From positions 649,510-713,509 of the forward strand of contig NZ_JAPFQI010000001.1 of the NCBI RefSeq assembly GCF_026183895.1: a stretch of DNA of 64,000 nucleotides, in the 5' to 3' direction. The DNA is from Sabulicella glaciei (GTDB taxonomy: Bacteria > Pseudomonadota > Alphaproteobacteria > Acetobacterales > Acetobacteraceae). The notes beneath the pieces are model-generated. The model saw only the letters and a program-made list of their open reading frames with translations, searched no databases and was not told the origin of the DNA. Every line of letters starts with the position of its first letter. The first letter of the stretch is position 1. The position numbers and the translations under genes are program-made. Shown here piece after piece: positions 33,327 to 42,520 of the stretch.

Positions 33327-34304
33327 CTATTCCAGCCGCGCGCCGGAGATCCGCACCATCTCCTGCCACAACGGCCGCTCACGACGGGCCCGCTCCAGCA
33401 CGCCTTCGGGCGTGGACCACACGGCCTGGGCGCCGGTGCGGAGGAAGCGCTCCTTCACCGATTGATCCTCGGCGATGGCCTTCATCGCGGCGTTCGCGCG
33501 GTCGACGATCGGGCGCGCGACGCCCGCCGGGAAGGACATGGCGCACCAGGAGGTGACGACGAAATCCTCCATCCCCGCCTCGCGCATGGTCGGCACATCG
33601 GGCAAGGCCGGGTGGCGCTCCGCCGAGGTGACGGCGAGGGCACGCATCCGCCCTTCCTGGATGACGGGCACATAGGAGGCGAGGTTGTCGATGGCGAAGT
33701 TCACGTCGCCCGACAGCATGGCCGGAATGGTTTGGGCGGCACCGCGGAAGGGCACGTGCTGAGCGTCCACGTTCTGTCGCGCGGCGAAGAGCGCGCCAGA
33801 AAGATGCGGCGTCGTCCCCACGCCGGGGGACCCATAGGACACGCCCTGGCGCCGCGCCTTGGCCCATTCCACGAACTCCCGAACGTTGCGGGCCGGGACG
33901 TACTGGGACGGCACGACGAAGACGTTCGGCAGCTCCCAGTGCATCGAGATGGGCTGGAAGTCGCGATCCGGATTGTAAGGCAGGCGCTCATACAGGAACT
34001 GGCCGATGGCCCAGACCGTGAGCGTCATCGGCCCCATCGTGTAGCCGTCGGGCGCCGATTTTGAGACCGCATCGGCGCCGATGTTGCCGCCCGCACCCGG
34101 CCGGTTTTCCACCACGAAGGACTGGCCGAGGCGCGCCTGCATCTGCTCGCACAGGAGGCGGCACAAGACGTCCGTGGAGCCGCCCGGCGGCCAGGGGACG
34201 ATCACGCGGACCGTTCGCTCGGGCCATTGCGGCTGGGCGATGGCAGGCAAGGCGAGGGGTGCAAGGGCGCTTGCACCCAGAAGGGCGCGTCGGGTCGGCT
34301 TCAT
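33327..34304 (-). CDS. Bug-family tripartite tricarboxylate transporter substrate-binding protein
   Basis: 325 residues from the ATG at 34304, preceded by GGAGGAAACGGG. Signal peptide [20 protein letters not shown] has a twin-Arg. Family motifs: [54 protein letters not shown], and [18 protein letters not shown]. Bug proteins capture carboxylates and other small organic molecules in the periplasm; many are encoded without their TctA/TctB partners, as here. It may serve the carboxylate-related cluster 2 kb away, but they are not co-transcribed. Confidence 0.92.
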   Translation of the reverse strand: MKPTRRALLGASALAPLALPAIAQPQWPERTVRVIVPWPPGGSTDVLCRLLCEQMQARLGQSFVVENRPGAGGNIGADAVSKSAPDGYTMGPMTLTVWAIGQFLYERLPYNPDRDFQPISMHWELPNVFVVPSQYVPARNVREFVEWAKARRQGVSYGSPGVGTTPHLSGALFAARQNVDAQHVPFRGAAQTIPAMLSGDVNFAIDNLASYVPVIQEGRMRALAVTSAERHPALPDVPTMREAGMEDFVVTSWCAMSFPAGVARPIVDRANAAMKAIAEDQSVKERFLRTGAQAVWSTPEGVLERARRERPLWQEMVRISGARLE

Positions 34305-34468
34305 CCCGTTTCCTCCGGTCTGTTTCTTGGATGGGCGGAGGATGCGCGATCCCTCGCAGCGCGGCAATCTTTCCGTCACCCAACCCGCGCCACCGTCCCG
34401 CCACGGCGTCGCCACGCCACCGCCAGCCTGCGCGACTTCGATCATCCAGGAGAAACTGGAGATCCCGG

Positions 34469-34549
34469 ATGCTGGCCTGGCTTGCCCACCGATTTCGCCA
34501 CTGGCTCGGCTACCGGCCGGAACGCCGCTACATGCGCGGGTCGCGCTGA
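34469..34549 (+). CDS. Possible 26-residue basic small protein
   Basis: A short frame ([20 protein letters not shown], then YMRGSR) sits in the gap between the Bug gene and hemF, with GGAG eight bases before the ATG. It is very basic and amphipathic, with three Trp/Tyr-flanked helices turns. No family is recognised and it could be a chance frame in GC-rich DNA. Confidence 0.25.
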   Translation: MLAWLAHRFRHWLGYRPERRYMRGSR

Positions 34550-34550
34550 C

Positions 34551-35420
34551 CTACCAGCCGGCCAGGGGCGGCAGGGACATCAGGATCGCGTCCACGTTGC
34601 CGCCGGTACGCAGACCGAACAGCGTGCCGCGGTCGTGCAGCAGGTTGAACTCGACGTAGCGGCCGCGGCGATGAAGCTGGACAGCCTTTTCCGCTTCCCC
34701 GAACGGTTCGGCCATGCGTCGGCGCAGGATGGCCGGATAGGCTTCCAGGAAGGCGAGGCCCACGTCGCGCGTGAAGGCGAAGTCGGCCTCCGCCCCCTTT
34801 CCGGGCGTCCGGTCTCCCAGCCAGTCATAGAAGATCCCGCCCAGTCCGCGCGTCTCGTTCCGGTGCGGCAGGAAGAAGTACTCGTCGCACCAACGCGAGA
34901 AGCGGTCGTAGTATCCGGGGTCGTGCCGGTCGCAGGCCTCGCGGAAATGCTGGTGGAAGAAGGCTGCGTCCTCCTGCGACCACGGCGCCTCCCTGTCCAT
35001 CGGCGTGATGTCGCCCCCGCCTCCGAACCAAGAGCGGGAGGTCACGATGAAGCGCGTATTCATGTGCGCGGTGGGGCAGTGCGGCGAGCGCGGATGCACG
35101 ACAAGCGAAACGCCGGTGGCCAGGAAGCGAGGATCCTCCTCCGCGCCCGGGATCTGCTTCCGGAACTCGGGCGAGAACTCGCCGAAGACCGTGGAGACGT
35201 TGACCCCCGCCTTCTCCAGTACGCGGCCGCGCATGAGCCCCATCGTGCCACCGCCCCCGCCAGGGCGCTCCCAGGGGGTGAAGGTGAAGCGGGCAGGGGG
35301 CTCGCCGGGCGGCGTGCCGTCGTCCTCGATGGCTTCGAAGGCCGCGCAGAGGCGGTCCCGCAGCGATTCGAACCAAGTCCGTGCCGGAACGGCGAGAGGA
35401 TGGGCGGGGGGCTGTGTCAT
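34551..35420 (-). CDS. hemF: Oxygen-dependent coproporphyrinogen III oxidase
   Basis: 289 residues from the ATG at 35420 ([15 protein letters not shown]). Signature segments: [57 protein letters not shown] and [14 protein letters not shown]. The enzyme decarboxylates two propionates of coproporphyrinogen III with O2 to give protoporphyrinogen IX in haem synthesis. Divergent from petABC, whose cytochromes need the haem. Ends two bases from the small plus-strand frame. Confidence 0.96.
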   Translation of the reverse strand: MTQPPAHPLAVPARTWFESLRDRLCAAFEAIEDDGTPPGEPPARFTFTPWERPGGGGGTMGLMRGRVLEKAGVNVSTVFGEFSPEFRKQIPGAEEDPRFLATGVSLVVHPRSPHCPTAHMNTRFIVTSRSWFGGGGDITPMDREAPWSQEDAAFFHQHFREACDRHDPGYYDRFSRWCDEYFFLPHRNETRGLGGIFYDWLGDRTPGKGAEADFAFTRDVGLAFLEAYPAILRRRMAEPFGEAEKAVQLHRRGRYVEFNLLHDRGTLFGLRTGGNVDAILMSLPPLAGW

Positions 35421-35480
35421 CGGGGGCGCAGAGTAGCGCAGAATGGCGCTTCCGAGATGGGAACGGAGGCGCAACCGCGG

Positions 35481-35509
35481 TTGCCACGCGGCGGAACCGA
35501 CCCTAATAG
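35481..35509 (+). promoter_or_regulatory. Candidate sigma-70 promoter of petABC
   Basis: TTGCCA (35481-35486) and TAATAG (35504-35509) are 17 bases apart in the divergent spacer between hemF and petA, giving a start near 35516 and an 88-base leader before petA. The -35 matches five of six, the -10 three of six. Confidence 0.4.
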
Positions 35510-35603
35510 GCAGGACGGCGCGGAACGGGGTGCGCAGCGTGTCCCGTGCCGCCCGCGAGTTCAGGGCCGTCGCCTGCCGGCCCCTATGCGAGGTTTGGAC
35601 GGA

Positions 35604-36170
35604 ATGGCTGATTCCATGGCGCCGCAGATGGCCCAGGCGGCCCCGGGCGATGTTCCCGGGACCACGAAGCGCGACTTCCTGATGCTGACCACTGCGGCCT
35701 TCGCGGCGGTCGGGGTGGGAGGCATCGTCTGGCCGTTCGTTTCCTCCATGGCGCCGGCGCGCGACGTGCTGGCCCTCGCCTCGACGGAGGTGGACATTTC
35801 ACCCATCGCGGCAGGGCAGTCCGTGACGGTGATGTGGCGCGGCAAACCGGTCTTTGTCCGCAACCGCACGGAGGAGGAGGTGCGCGAGGCGCGCTCCGTC
35901 CCGATGTCCGAGCTGAAGGACCCCGCGACCGACGAATCCCGCGTGAAGCGCGACAACTGGCTGGTGGTCGTCGGCGTCTGCACACACCTCGGCTGCGTGC
36001 CGCTCGGCCAGAAGCCGACCGACGCCAAGGGGGACTACAATGGCTGGTTCTGCCCTTGCCACGGCAGCCATTACGACACCTCCGCGCGCATCCGCCGCGG
36101 CCCGGCGCCGTCGAACCTGCTGGTTCCCGACTACGCCTTCACCTCCGACACCATGATCCGAATCGGCTGA
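35604..36170 (+). CDS. petA: Ubiquinol-cytochrome c reductase Rieske iron-sulfur subunit
   Basis: 188 residues from the ATG at 35604. A cytoplasmic N-terminus with a TKRDFLML Tat-like motif (Lys-Arg in place of Arg-Arg) precedes the single membrane anchor [18 protein letters not shown]. The soluble Rieske domain has CTHLGC (Cys126, His128, Cys131) and CPCHGSHYD (Cys150, Cys152, His153). Cys126/His128/Cys150/His153 bind [2Fe-2S] and Cys131-Cys152 form the disulfide. It transfers electrons from ubiquinol to cytochrome c1 in complex bc1. First gene of petABC; petB starts 13 bases after its stop. An ATG at 35586 in frame would add six residues. Confidence 0.96.
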   Translation: MADSMAPQMAQAAPGDVPGTTKRDFLMLTTAAFAAVGVGGIVWPFVSSMAPARDVLALASTEVDISPIAAGQSVTVMWRGKPVFVRNRTEEEVREARSVPMSELKDPATDESRVKRDNWLVVVGVCTHLGCVPLGQKPTDAKGDYNGWFCPCHGSHYDTSARIRRGPAPSNLLVPDYAFTSDTMIRIG

Positions 36171-36183
36171 AGAGGACCCCACC

Positions 36184-37470
36184 ATGGCCATCGGCCTTCA
36201 CGACTCCGAGGTGAAGAACCCGGTCCTGCGCTGGGTCGACCAGCGCCTGCCGGTCATCACCATGCTGCAGAAGGAGTACGGGACCTTCCCGACTCCCCGC
36301 AACTTCAACTATTTCTGGAACTTCGGCGCCCTGGCCGTGATCACGCTGGTGATCATGATCCTGACCGGCGTGTTCCTTTCGATGAACTACACCGCGCACA
36401 CCACCCTGGCGTTCGAGAGCGTCGAGCGCATCATGCGCGACGTGAACTATGGCTGGCTCATGCGCTACGTTCACATGAACGGCGCCTCGATGTTCTTCAT
36501 CGTGGTCTTCATCCACATCTACCGCGGCATGTACTACGGCTCCTACAAGGCGCCGCGTGAGCTGCTTTGGATGCTGGGCGTCGTCATCTTCCTGCTGATG
36601 ATGGCCACGGCCTTCCTCGGCTACGTGCTGCCCTGGGGCCAGATGTCCTTCTGGGGCGCCACGGTGATCACCAACCTGTTCAGCGCCTTCCCGCTGATCG
36701 GGCCGGAGATCGTCACCTGGCTGTGGGGCGGCTTCAGCGTCGACAACCCGACGCTCAACCGCTTCTTTTCGCTGCACTACCTGCTGCCCTTCGTGATCAC
36801 GGGCGTGGTGTTCCTTCACGTCGCCGCGCTGCACGTGACCGGGTCCAACAATCCGCTGGGCATCGAGCCGAAGGGTCCGCAGGACACGCTGCCCTTCCAT
36901 CCCTACTACACGATCAAGGACTCGGTCGGCATGGTCGCGTATTTCGCGCTCTTCGCCCTCCTGGTCTTCTTCATGCCGAACTACCTGGGCCATCCGGACA
37001 ATTACATCCCGGCCAATCCGCTGGTGACGCCGGCCCACATCGTCCCCGAGTGGTACTTCCTGCCCTTCTACGCGATCCTCCGCGCGGTGCCTGACAAGCT
37101 GGGCGGCGTGCTGCTGATGTTCGGCTCGATCCTGATCTGGTTCGCGCTGCCCTGGCTCGACACCTCCAAGGTGCGCTCCATGCGGTTCCGCCCGATCGCC
37201 CGGATCTTCTTCTTCCTCTGGGTCATCAGCTTCTTCGTGCTGATGTACGTGGGCGGCAAGCCGGCCGAGCAGCCCTACGTCATCATCGCGCAGGTCGCGA
37301 CGGCCTATTACTTCCTGTGGTTCCTCGTGATCCTGCCGCTGCTCGGCAAGTACGAGCGGACGCTTCCCCTGCCGGAGAGCATCGCGGCTGCCGTGCTTGG
37401 CCCCAGGGCCAGCACGGGCGGCGGGCCGCTCCCCGGCGCCGCGACCGCCAAGCCGATGGAAAAGGCGTGA
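36184..37470 (+). CDS. petB: Ubiquinol-cytochrome c reductase cytochrome b subunit
   Basis: 428 residues with eight or nine hydrophobic helices. Paired haem-ligand histidines occur in [10 protein letters not shown] / FIHIYRG (helix B) and SLHYLLPF / LHVAALHV (helix D). The Qo-site PEWY motif is present ([15 protein letters not shown]), as is [16 protein letters not shown]. The C-terminus has a short Ala/Gly/Pro-rich tail. This is the quinone-oxidising core of complex bc1. The start follows GAAGAGGACC. petC begins four bases after the stop. Confidence 0.97.
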   Translation: MAIGLHDSEVKNPVLRWVDQRLPVITMLQKEYGTFPTPRNFNYFWNFGALAVITLVIMILTGVFLSMNYTAHTTLAFESVERIMRDVNYGWLMRYVHMNGASMFFIVVFIHIYRGMYYGSYKAPRELLWMLGVVIFLLMMATAFLGYVLPWGQMSFWGATVITNLFSAFPLIGPEIVTWLWGGFSVDNPTLNRFFSLHYLLPFVITGVVFLHVAALHVTGSNNPLGIEPKGPQDTLPFHPYYTIKDSVGMVAYFALFALLVFFMPNYLGHPDNYIPANPLVTPAHIVPEWYFLPFYAILRAVPDKLGGVLLMFGSILIWFALPWLDTSKVRSMRFRPIARIFFFLWVISFFVLMYVGGKPAEQPYVIIAQVATAYYFLWFLVILPLLGKYERTLPLPESIAAAVLGPRASTGGGPLPGAATAKPMEKA

Positions 37471-37474
37471 ACCA

Positions 37475-38236
37475 ATGAAGCTCCTCAAGGTACTTGCCGT
37501 CACCGTCGCGGTCGCGATGTCCTCCCCCGTCCTTGCGGCCGGGGAGGCCCCCGCGCCGCCGAATGCGCGCTTCGGCTTCAACAGCTTCTTCGGCTCGTTC
37601 GACCGTGGCGCGCAGCAGCGTGGCTTCCAGGTCTACAAGGAGGTTTGCGCCGCCTGCCATGGCATGCGGCTGCTTTCCTACCGCAACCTGCTGGACCTCG
37701 GGCTGAGCGAGCCCGCGGTGCGCGCGATCGCGGCCGGCTACACGGTGCAGGATGGACCGAACGACGAAGGCCAGATGTTCGAGCGTCCGGCCCGCCTTTC
37801 CGACCGCTTCCGCAGCCCGTTCCCGAACGAGCAGGCGGCGCGCGCGGGCAACAACGGCGCCCTGCCGCCCGACCTGTCCGTGATCGTGAAGGCGCGGCAT
37901 GACGGAGCGAACTATGTGCGGGCCCTGCTGACCGGCTATGTGGAGCCGCCTCCGGGCGTCACTCTCGCCGATGGCATGCACTACAACGAATACTTCCCCG
38001 GCCACCAGATCGCCATGCCCAACGTGCTCAACGACGGGCAGGTGGAGTTTGCGGACGGGACCCGCGCGACGGTCGACCAGATGGCGCGCGACGTCACTAC
38101 CTTCCTTGCCTGGGCCGCTGAGCCGGAGACGGAGCAGCGCAAGCAGATGGGCGTGAAGATCCTGATCTTCCTGGCCATCCTGGGCGGCCTCGTCTACGCC
38201 ACCAAGCGCAAGATGTGGGCCGAGGTGAAGCACTGA
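37475..38236 (+). CDS. petC: Cytochrome c1
   Basis: 253 residues from the ATG at 37475. Signal peptide MKLLKVLAVTVAVAMSSPVLA, haem c motif CAACH (Cys58, Cys61, His62), sixth-ligand Met in QIAMPNVL, and a C-terminal membrane anchor (VKILIFLAILGGLVYATKRK). Cytochrome c1 passes electrons from the Rieske centre to soluble or membrane cytochrome c. Last gene of petABC, followed after 35 bases by a strong rho-independent terminator. Confidence 0.97.
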   Translation: MKLLKVLAVTVAVAMSSPVLAAGEAPAPPNARFGFNSFFGSFDRGAQQRGFQVYKEVCAACHGMRLLSYRNLLDLGLSEPAVRAIAAGYTVQDGPNDEGQMFERPARLSDRFRSPFPNEQAARAGNNGALPPDLSVIVKARHDGANYVRALLTGYVEPPPGVTLADGMHYNEYFPGHQIAMPNVLNDGQVEFADGTRATVDQMARDVTTFLAWAAEPETEQRKQMGVKILIFLAILGGLVYATKRKMWAEVKH

Positions 38237-38271
38237 CAGACGCCGCCCGGTTCCGACCGGAGGCGTGATCC

Positions 38272-38300
38272 GGCCCCCGCCGCAAGCGGGGGCCTTTTTC
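38272..38300 (+). terminator. Rho-independent terminator after petABC
   Basis: Perfect 9-bp stem GGCCCCCGC (38272-38280) with GCGGGGGCC (38286-38294), loop CGCAA, followed by TTTTTC. It separates petC from mtnP, whose ribosome-binding site (GAGGAGG) begins only a few bases after the T-run. Confidence 0.9.
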
Positions 38301-38318
38301 TTGCGAGGAGGTCGCCAC

Positions 38319-39203
38319 ATGGCGGAAATGATCGAGCCGGTGATCGGCATGATCGGAGGCTCCGGCCTCTACGACATCGAGGGGCTCGAGGACCGGGAGT
38401 GGCGCCGGGTCGAGACCCCCTGGGGCGATCCTTCCGACGAGTTGCTGTTTGGACGCCTCGCCGGGATCCGCTGCGTGTTCCTGCCCCGCCATGGGAGGGG
38501 CCATCCGCGCTCACCCTCGGCGCTGAATTATCGCGCCAACATCGACGCGCTGAAGCGCGTGGGCGTGACCGATGTCGTTTCCCTCTCCGCCGTGGGGTCG
38601 CTGCGCGAAGAGCTGCCGCCCGGTCATTTCGTGATCGTGGACCAGTTCATCGACCGGACCTTCGCGAGGGAGAAGAGCTTCTTCGGGACTGGCTGCGTCG
38701 CGCATGTCAGCGTCGCCCACCCGACCTGCCCGCGCCTGTCGGATGCCATCGAGGAAGCGGGCAGGGAGCTTGCGCTGCCGATGACGCGCGGCGGAACCTA
38801 CTTGGTCATGGAAGGGCCGCAGTTCTCCACCAAGGCTGAGTCGTTGCTCTACCGGCAGTGGGGCTGCCACGTGATCGGCATGACCAACATGCCCGAGGCG
38901 AAGCTCGCGCGCGAGGCGGAGCTTTGCTACGCCTCCGTCGCCATGGTCACGGATTACGACTGCTGGCACGAGGAGCACGACCACGTCACGGTGGACCAGG
39001 TCGTGAAGGTGCTGTTCTCCAATGCCGACAAGGCGCGCGCGCTCGTGAAGGCTCTGGTGCCGCGGATCGGCGCGCCGCGCGGGGAATGCCCAGCAGGCTG
39101 CGACCGGGCGCTGGAGCACGCGCTGATCACCGCGCCTGAAAGGCGCGACCCCGCCCTCCTGGCGAAGCTCGACGTGGTGGCGGGACGCATTCTCCGCCGT
39201 TAG
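38319..39203 (+). CDS. mtnP: S-methyl-5'-thioadenosine phosphorylase
   Basis: 294 residues from the ATG at 38319, preceded by GAGGAGG. Motifs of the MTA phosphorylase / PNP family: IGMIGGSGLYDI, FLPRHGRGHPRSPSALNYRAN, VVSLSAVGSLREEL, YLVMEGPQFSTKAES and IGMTNMPEAKLAREAELCYA. It splits methylthioadenosine with phosphate into adenine and methylthioribose-1-phosphate, recycling sulfur and purine. No other methionine-salvage genes are present nearby. Because a terminator sits directly upstream, it likely has its own promoter within or before that region or depends on read-through. Confidence 0.95.
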   Translation: MAEMIEPVIGMIGGSGLYDIEGLEDREWRRVETPWGDPSDELLFGRLAGIRCVFLPRHGRGHPRSPSALNYRANIDALKRVGVTDVVSLSAVGSLREELPPGHFVIVDQFIDRTFAREKSFFGTGCVAHVSVAHPTCPRLSDAIEEAGRELALPMTRGGTYLVMEGPQFSTKAESLLYRQWGCHVIGMTNMPEAKLAREAELCYASVAMVTDYDCWHEEHDHVTVDQVVKVLFSNADKARALVKALVPRIGAPRGECPAGCDRALEHALITAPERRDPALLAKLDVVAGRILRR

Positions 39204-39222
39204 CGGGCAAGGTGCGGTTTCC

Positions 39223-39450
39223 TCAGGCGTGACCCACGGCCGCGCACCCGTCCAGGCTGGTGGCGCGGACCACGTGGGCAAAGAGGCGGAGCGCGTCCGG
39301 CCCGCCTCGGTCGAGCAATGTGCCGGCCTCCATTTCCACGGCCAGCACTTCCGCATGTTCGGCCAGTGTCTTGGCGGCGCAGCGGAGGGCTTCGCGTGCC
39401 AAGGCCAGTTGCAGATCGTCCGGCATGTCCTGCCAAGGGGGGGTATGCAT
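39223..39450 (-). CDS. Hypothetical protein, 75 residues
   Basis: Frame MHTPPWQDMPDDLQLALARE... from the ATG at 39450 to a TGA at 39223. Mostly alpha-helical with an even hydrophobic pattern (REALRCAAKTLAEHAEVLAV) and acidic pI; no signal peptide, no recognised domain. The protein-like composition favours this frame over the overlapping plus-strand ones, which are rich in Gly/His/Gln. It converges on mtnP with 19 bases between stops. Confidence 0.6.
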   Translation of the reverse strand: MHTPPWQDMPDDLQLALAREALRCAAKTLAEHAEVLAVEMEAGTLLDRGGPDALRLFAHVVRATSLDGCAAVGHA

Positions 39451-39659
39451 CGGCCGGGGGACCCTTGCATCGCCGTTCTGGCGTCAGGCACGCCGGTCTG
39501 GGGTGGCCCCGGCGCTCCGGCGGTGTGCCGGCAGGGAGGGCGATAGGGCGCAAGCGGTTAACGGAGACTTACGGCGGGAAAGACCAAGGCCCGGTTGAGG
39601 TGGCGCGCCGGGGAGTGTCTCCTATATCGAGACGAGACGACGACGAACGGAGCGAATCA

Positions 39660-39941
39660 ATGTTCAAGGATGGACGGCAGCGGCTCGATGACCTAGCCGG
39701 AGTGGCTGGGGGCGTGATGTCGCTCCTCGGCGGGATGAAGGCGGAGTTCGAGGCGGTAGCCCGCGCCCAAGCGGAAGCGTTGGTCAGCCGCCTGGACCTG
39801 GCCCGTGCCGAGGACCTCGACGCTGCAATGGAAGTCGCGCGTCGCGCCCGGGAGCAGGTGGAGGCGCTGGAGGCGCGTATCGCCGCGCTGGAAGCCAAGC
39901 TGGCGTCTTCCCAGCCGTCAGCGCCGGAAGCGGAGGTCTAG
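39660..39941 (+). CDS. ubiK: Ubiquinone biosynthesis accessory factor UbiK family protein
   Basis: 93 residues from the ATG at 39660 behind GGAG. The form MFKDGRQRLDDLAGVAGGV, an amphipathic middle and a C-terminal coiled coil (REQVEALEARIAALEAKLAS) is that of the BMFP/UbiK (DUF526) family. UbiK helps aerobic ubiquinone synthesis by acting as an assembly or membrane-association factor for the Ubi complex. Its last 24 bases overlap the convergent DUF1028 gene. The 209 bases upstream (39451-39659) hold no other gene; I saw no convincing promoter. Confidence 0.85.
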   Translation: MFKDGRQRLDDLAGVAGGVMSLLGGMKAEFEAVARAQAEALVSRLDLARAEDLDAAMEVARRAREQVEALEARIAALEAKLASSQPSAPEAEV

Positions 39942-40637
39942 CCCCTTCGCGGCCCAGGCGGCCTCCATCGCCGCCATATCCGCATCGCCCGACGGGCTTG
40001 CGCGGCGCGGCGCTCGCTTGAGCATCGGTTCGCGGTCGCGCCGCCATAGGCGCAGGAGGCGCTCCAGTTCGTCCAGCGGCGCGTGGTGGTCGTCCACGCG
40101 CAGGTCCAGGTCAGGGAAGTCCTCCTCCGTCACCAGCTGGATGGCGGCGGATTGGCGCCCGCGCCGGTCGCCCCCCGCCGTCTCGCCAGCCTGCAGGGCG
40201 AGCAGCATGCGCTCCGGCAAAGGCAGGGCGGCATGCGCCAGGAAGGCGTCGCGCGTCGCGATGAGCGTCGCGGGACCGGCCAGCATGTTGCCCGCGATCG
40301 ACCAGCCCCGGCCCGTGAGGGAGCCGCACCACTCGACGCAATTCTCTCCCGTATGCGCTGCGGCACGACCCTTGGCATCTAGCGCATGGAGCTGGCGCAG
40401 GCCGCGCCCACCGTCACCGGTCAAGGCGGCCTCCAGCGCCGCAGCCGGCGCCAAGCCACGCTCCATCGCATCGAGCGTCGCCGGACCGAGGTAGCGGTTG
40501 GTGATGGATTGCGTCGAAACCGCGCCGACGCCGCGCCGCAGGAAAGGGCAGGAGGCCCCAACGGCGAGGGCGCAGGTGGCTACCGCCACAGCGAAGGCGC
40601 CCGTCTCAGGTTCATGGGCGAGCAGGGACCAGGTCAT
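39918..40637 (-). CDS. DUF1028 domain-containing protein
   Basis: 239 residues from the ATG at 40637 (MTWSLLAHEPETGAFAVAVA). DUF1028 hallmarks: AVGASCPFLRRGVGAVSTQS, ITNRYLGPATLDAMERG, RGWSIAGNMLAGPATL and, near the end, DLRVDDHHAPLDELERLL. The family resembles Ntn-hydrolases in its N-terminal strand pattern and is often encoded near amidohydrolases; function is not established. Single gene, divergent from a Bug-type binding protein whose start lies 108 bases away. Confidence 0.88.
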   Translation of the reverse strand: MTWSLLAHEPETGAFAVAVATCALAVGASCPFLRRGVGAVSTQSITNRYLGPATLDAMERGLAPAAALEAALTGDGGRGLRQLHALDAKGRAAAHTGENCVEWCGSLTGRGWSIAGNMLAGPATLIATRDAFLAHAALPLPERMLLALQAGETAGGDRRGRQSAAIQLVTEEDFPDLDLRVDDHHAPLDELERLLRLWRRDREPMLKRAPRRASPSGDADMAAMEAAWAAKGLDLRFRR

Positions 40638-40745
40638 GGACGGGCCGCCTCCAAAATGCCGACGTTCCTTCTTGGCCATGCTTCCTGCTTGCCTGCAAGG
40701 CGCTGGACGGGCATGGCTGACGACCCAAGAAGAAAGGAGGAGACG

Positions 40746-41726
40746 ATGCAGCACAATCTTTCGCGCCGCGGGCTTGCCCTCGCGGGCGGCGCCCTGCTTG
40801 CCGCGCCGGCGCTGGCGCAGTCGCCCTGGCCGGACAAGCCAATCCGCCTGATCGTCCCCTTCGGGCCGGGCGGGGCCATTGACACGCTTTCGCGCAACGT
40901 GGCGTCCCGCTTTGCCGAGCACACCAACGGCCAGACCCTGGTGGTGGAGAACCGGCCCGGGGCTGGCGGCACCATCGCCGGGGCCTTCGCGGCGACGCAG
41001 CGTCCGGACGGGCAAGTGCTGATGATGGCGGACATGGGGGCCAACGCGATCGGGCGCCTTCTTTACCCGGGCCTGCCCTATGACCCGCTGACTGCCTTCA
41101 CCCCCATCATCCATCTGGTGAACCTGCCTGGGGTGCTGATGGCCCATCCCTCGGTCGCGGAGCGGAGCGTCGAGGAGATCGTGCGCGCGGCGAAGGCGCG
41201 GCCGGATGGCTTCACCTATTCCTCGGCCGGGACGGGCAATGGCTCGCACCTGTTCATGGAGCTCTTTCTGAAGCGCGCCGGCATCCGGATGGTGCACGTG
41301 CCGTACCGCTCGGGCGCCGAGATGGTGACGGCACTGGTGCGCGGCGATGCCCAGTTCGGCTTCCCCACTGTTTCCTCCGGCCTCGCGATGATCCGCGATG
41401 GCCGCGCGCGGGCCGTGGCGGTCAGCGAACCGGCGGGCTCGCAGCTTCTGCCTGGCACGCCGGGCCTTGCCGCGGCACTGCCGGGCTTTGACCAGTCCGT
41501 CTGGCACGGCATCGTCGCGCCGGCCGGGATGGACCGGAGCCTCGTCCTGCGGATCAACGACGTGTTCGGGCGGATCGCTGCCATGCCCGAGGTACAGGAG
41601 GCGGTGTTCCGTCAGCAGGCCGGGCGCGTGGTCGGCGGCACGCCGGCCGAGTTCGCCGCCCATATCCGCCGGGAGTACGAAACCTGGGAGCCGGTGATCC
41701 GCGACGCCAACATCAAGGCGGATTGA
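40746..41726 (+). CDS. Bug-family tripartite tricarboxylate transporter substrate-binding protein
   Basis: 326 residues from the ATG at 40746 with an excellent Shine-Dalgarno (AAAGGAGGAG). The signal peptide has a twin-Arg (LSRRGLALAGGALLAAPALA). Family motifs: [54 protein letters not shown] and VHVPYRSGAEMVTALVRGD. No TctAB membrane genes nearby. It is only distantly like the other Bug protein in the window. Divergent from the DUF1028 gene, which might act on the captured compound. Confidence 0.92.
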   Translation: MQHNLSRRGLALAGGALLAAPALAQSPWPDKPIRLIVPFGPGGAIDTLSRNVASRFAEHTNGQTLVVENRPGAGGTIAGAFAATQRPDGQVLMMADMGANAIGRLLYPGLPYDPLTAFTPIIHLVNLPGVLMAHPSVAERSVEEIVRAAKARPDGFTYSSAGTGNGSHLFMELFLKRAGIRMVHVPYRSGAEMVTALVRGDAQFGFPTVSSGLAMIRDGRARAVAVSEPAGSQLLPGTPGLAAALPGFDQSVWHGIVAPAGMDRSLVLRINDVFGRIAAMPEVQEAVFRQQAGRVVGGTPAEFAAHIRREYETWEPVIRDANIKAD

Positions 41727-41757
41727 CCGGACCGGCACCGGGCGTAGCGTGGCGGAC

Positions 41758-42516
41758 ATGAATATGCCCGTCCCCGTCACGCCCCGCCCGGCCGCCACGA
41801 TCCTCCTGATCCGGGATGGGGAAGTGGGGCTTGAGGTGTTGATGGTCTGCCGGGCGCGGGAGGTGGACTTCGCCTCCGGCGCGCTGGTCTTCCCGGGTGG
41901 CCGGGTCGAGGAGGCAGACTCGCACCTTGCCCCGCCCGGCGATGCGCTGGGCGCCTTCAAGGTCGCCGCGATCCGCGAGGCCTGGGAGGAGTGCGGCATC
42001 CTCCTCGGCCGCGCCCCCGCGCCGGCCTCTTTGCCCGCTGGGCCCTTCAGTGCCGCGTTGCAGGAGCGGAACGTGACCCCGGATGTCGGGGCAGTGGTGC
42101 CCTTCGCGCATTGGATCACCCCGCATTACAGCCCAAAGCGCTTCGACACCCATTTCTTTCTGGCGCAGGCACCCGACGACCAGGAGGCCGTCCATGATGG
42201 CTATGAGGCGGTCGAGGCGGTCTGGGTCCGGCCCGCCGACGTTGTGGCGGAGGCCGAGGCCGGGAAGCGGCGTCTTGTCTTCGCCACGCGACTGAACCTG
42301 CTGCGCCTGGCGAAGCAAGGCAGTGCCGCCGAGGCCCTGGCCGCTGCGCGGGACTGCACCATCGTGACCGTCACGCCGGAACCCATATCGGACGGGGCAG
42401 GGGGCGTGATGCTGCGTATCCCGGAAGATGCCGGCTATGGCGGTGCCCTCTTTCCCGCGAAGGATCTGCCCGCGATGGGCGGTCGATGGCTGGGCCAGAC
42501 AGGACCGCGGACCTAG
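41758..42516 (+). CDS. NUDIX hydrolase family protein
   Basis: 252 residues from the ATG at 41758; a GTG at 41749 and an ATG at 41764 are alternatives. The NUDIX box is split by an insertion: FPGGRVEEAD then AAIREAWEECGILLG, with the catalytic REAWEE retained. The long C-terminal part (WITPHYSPKRFDTHFFLA, EAVEAVWVRPADVV) matches the ~250-residue NUDT19/coenzyme-A-pyrophosphatase-like proteins. It would hydrolyse a nucleoside-diphosphate-linked substrate. Converges on mazG with four bases between stops. Confidence 0.87.
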   Translation: MNMPVPVTPRPAATILLIRDGEVGLEVLMVCRAREVDFASGALVFPGGRVEEADSHLAPPGDALGAFKVAAIREAWEECGILLGRAPAPASLPAGPFSAALQERNVTPDVGAVVPFAHWITPHYSPKRFDTHFFLAQAPDDQEAVHDGYEAVEAVWVRPADVVAEAEAGKRRLVFATRLNLLRLAKQGSAAEALAAARDCTIVTVTPEPISDGAGGVMLRIPEDAGYGGALFPAKDLPAMGGRWLGQTGPRT

Positions 42517-42520
42517 GACT

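Noticed and set aside
40665-40737. TTCTTGG/CCAAGAA inverted repeat between the DUF1028 and Bug genes
   Set aside because: Arms are about 50 bases apart and imperfect beyond seven bases; no clear operator or hairpin geometry.
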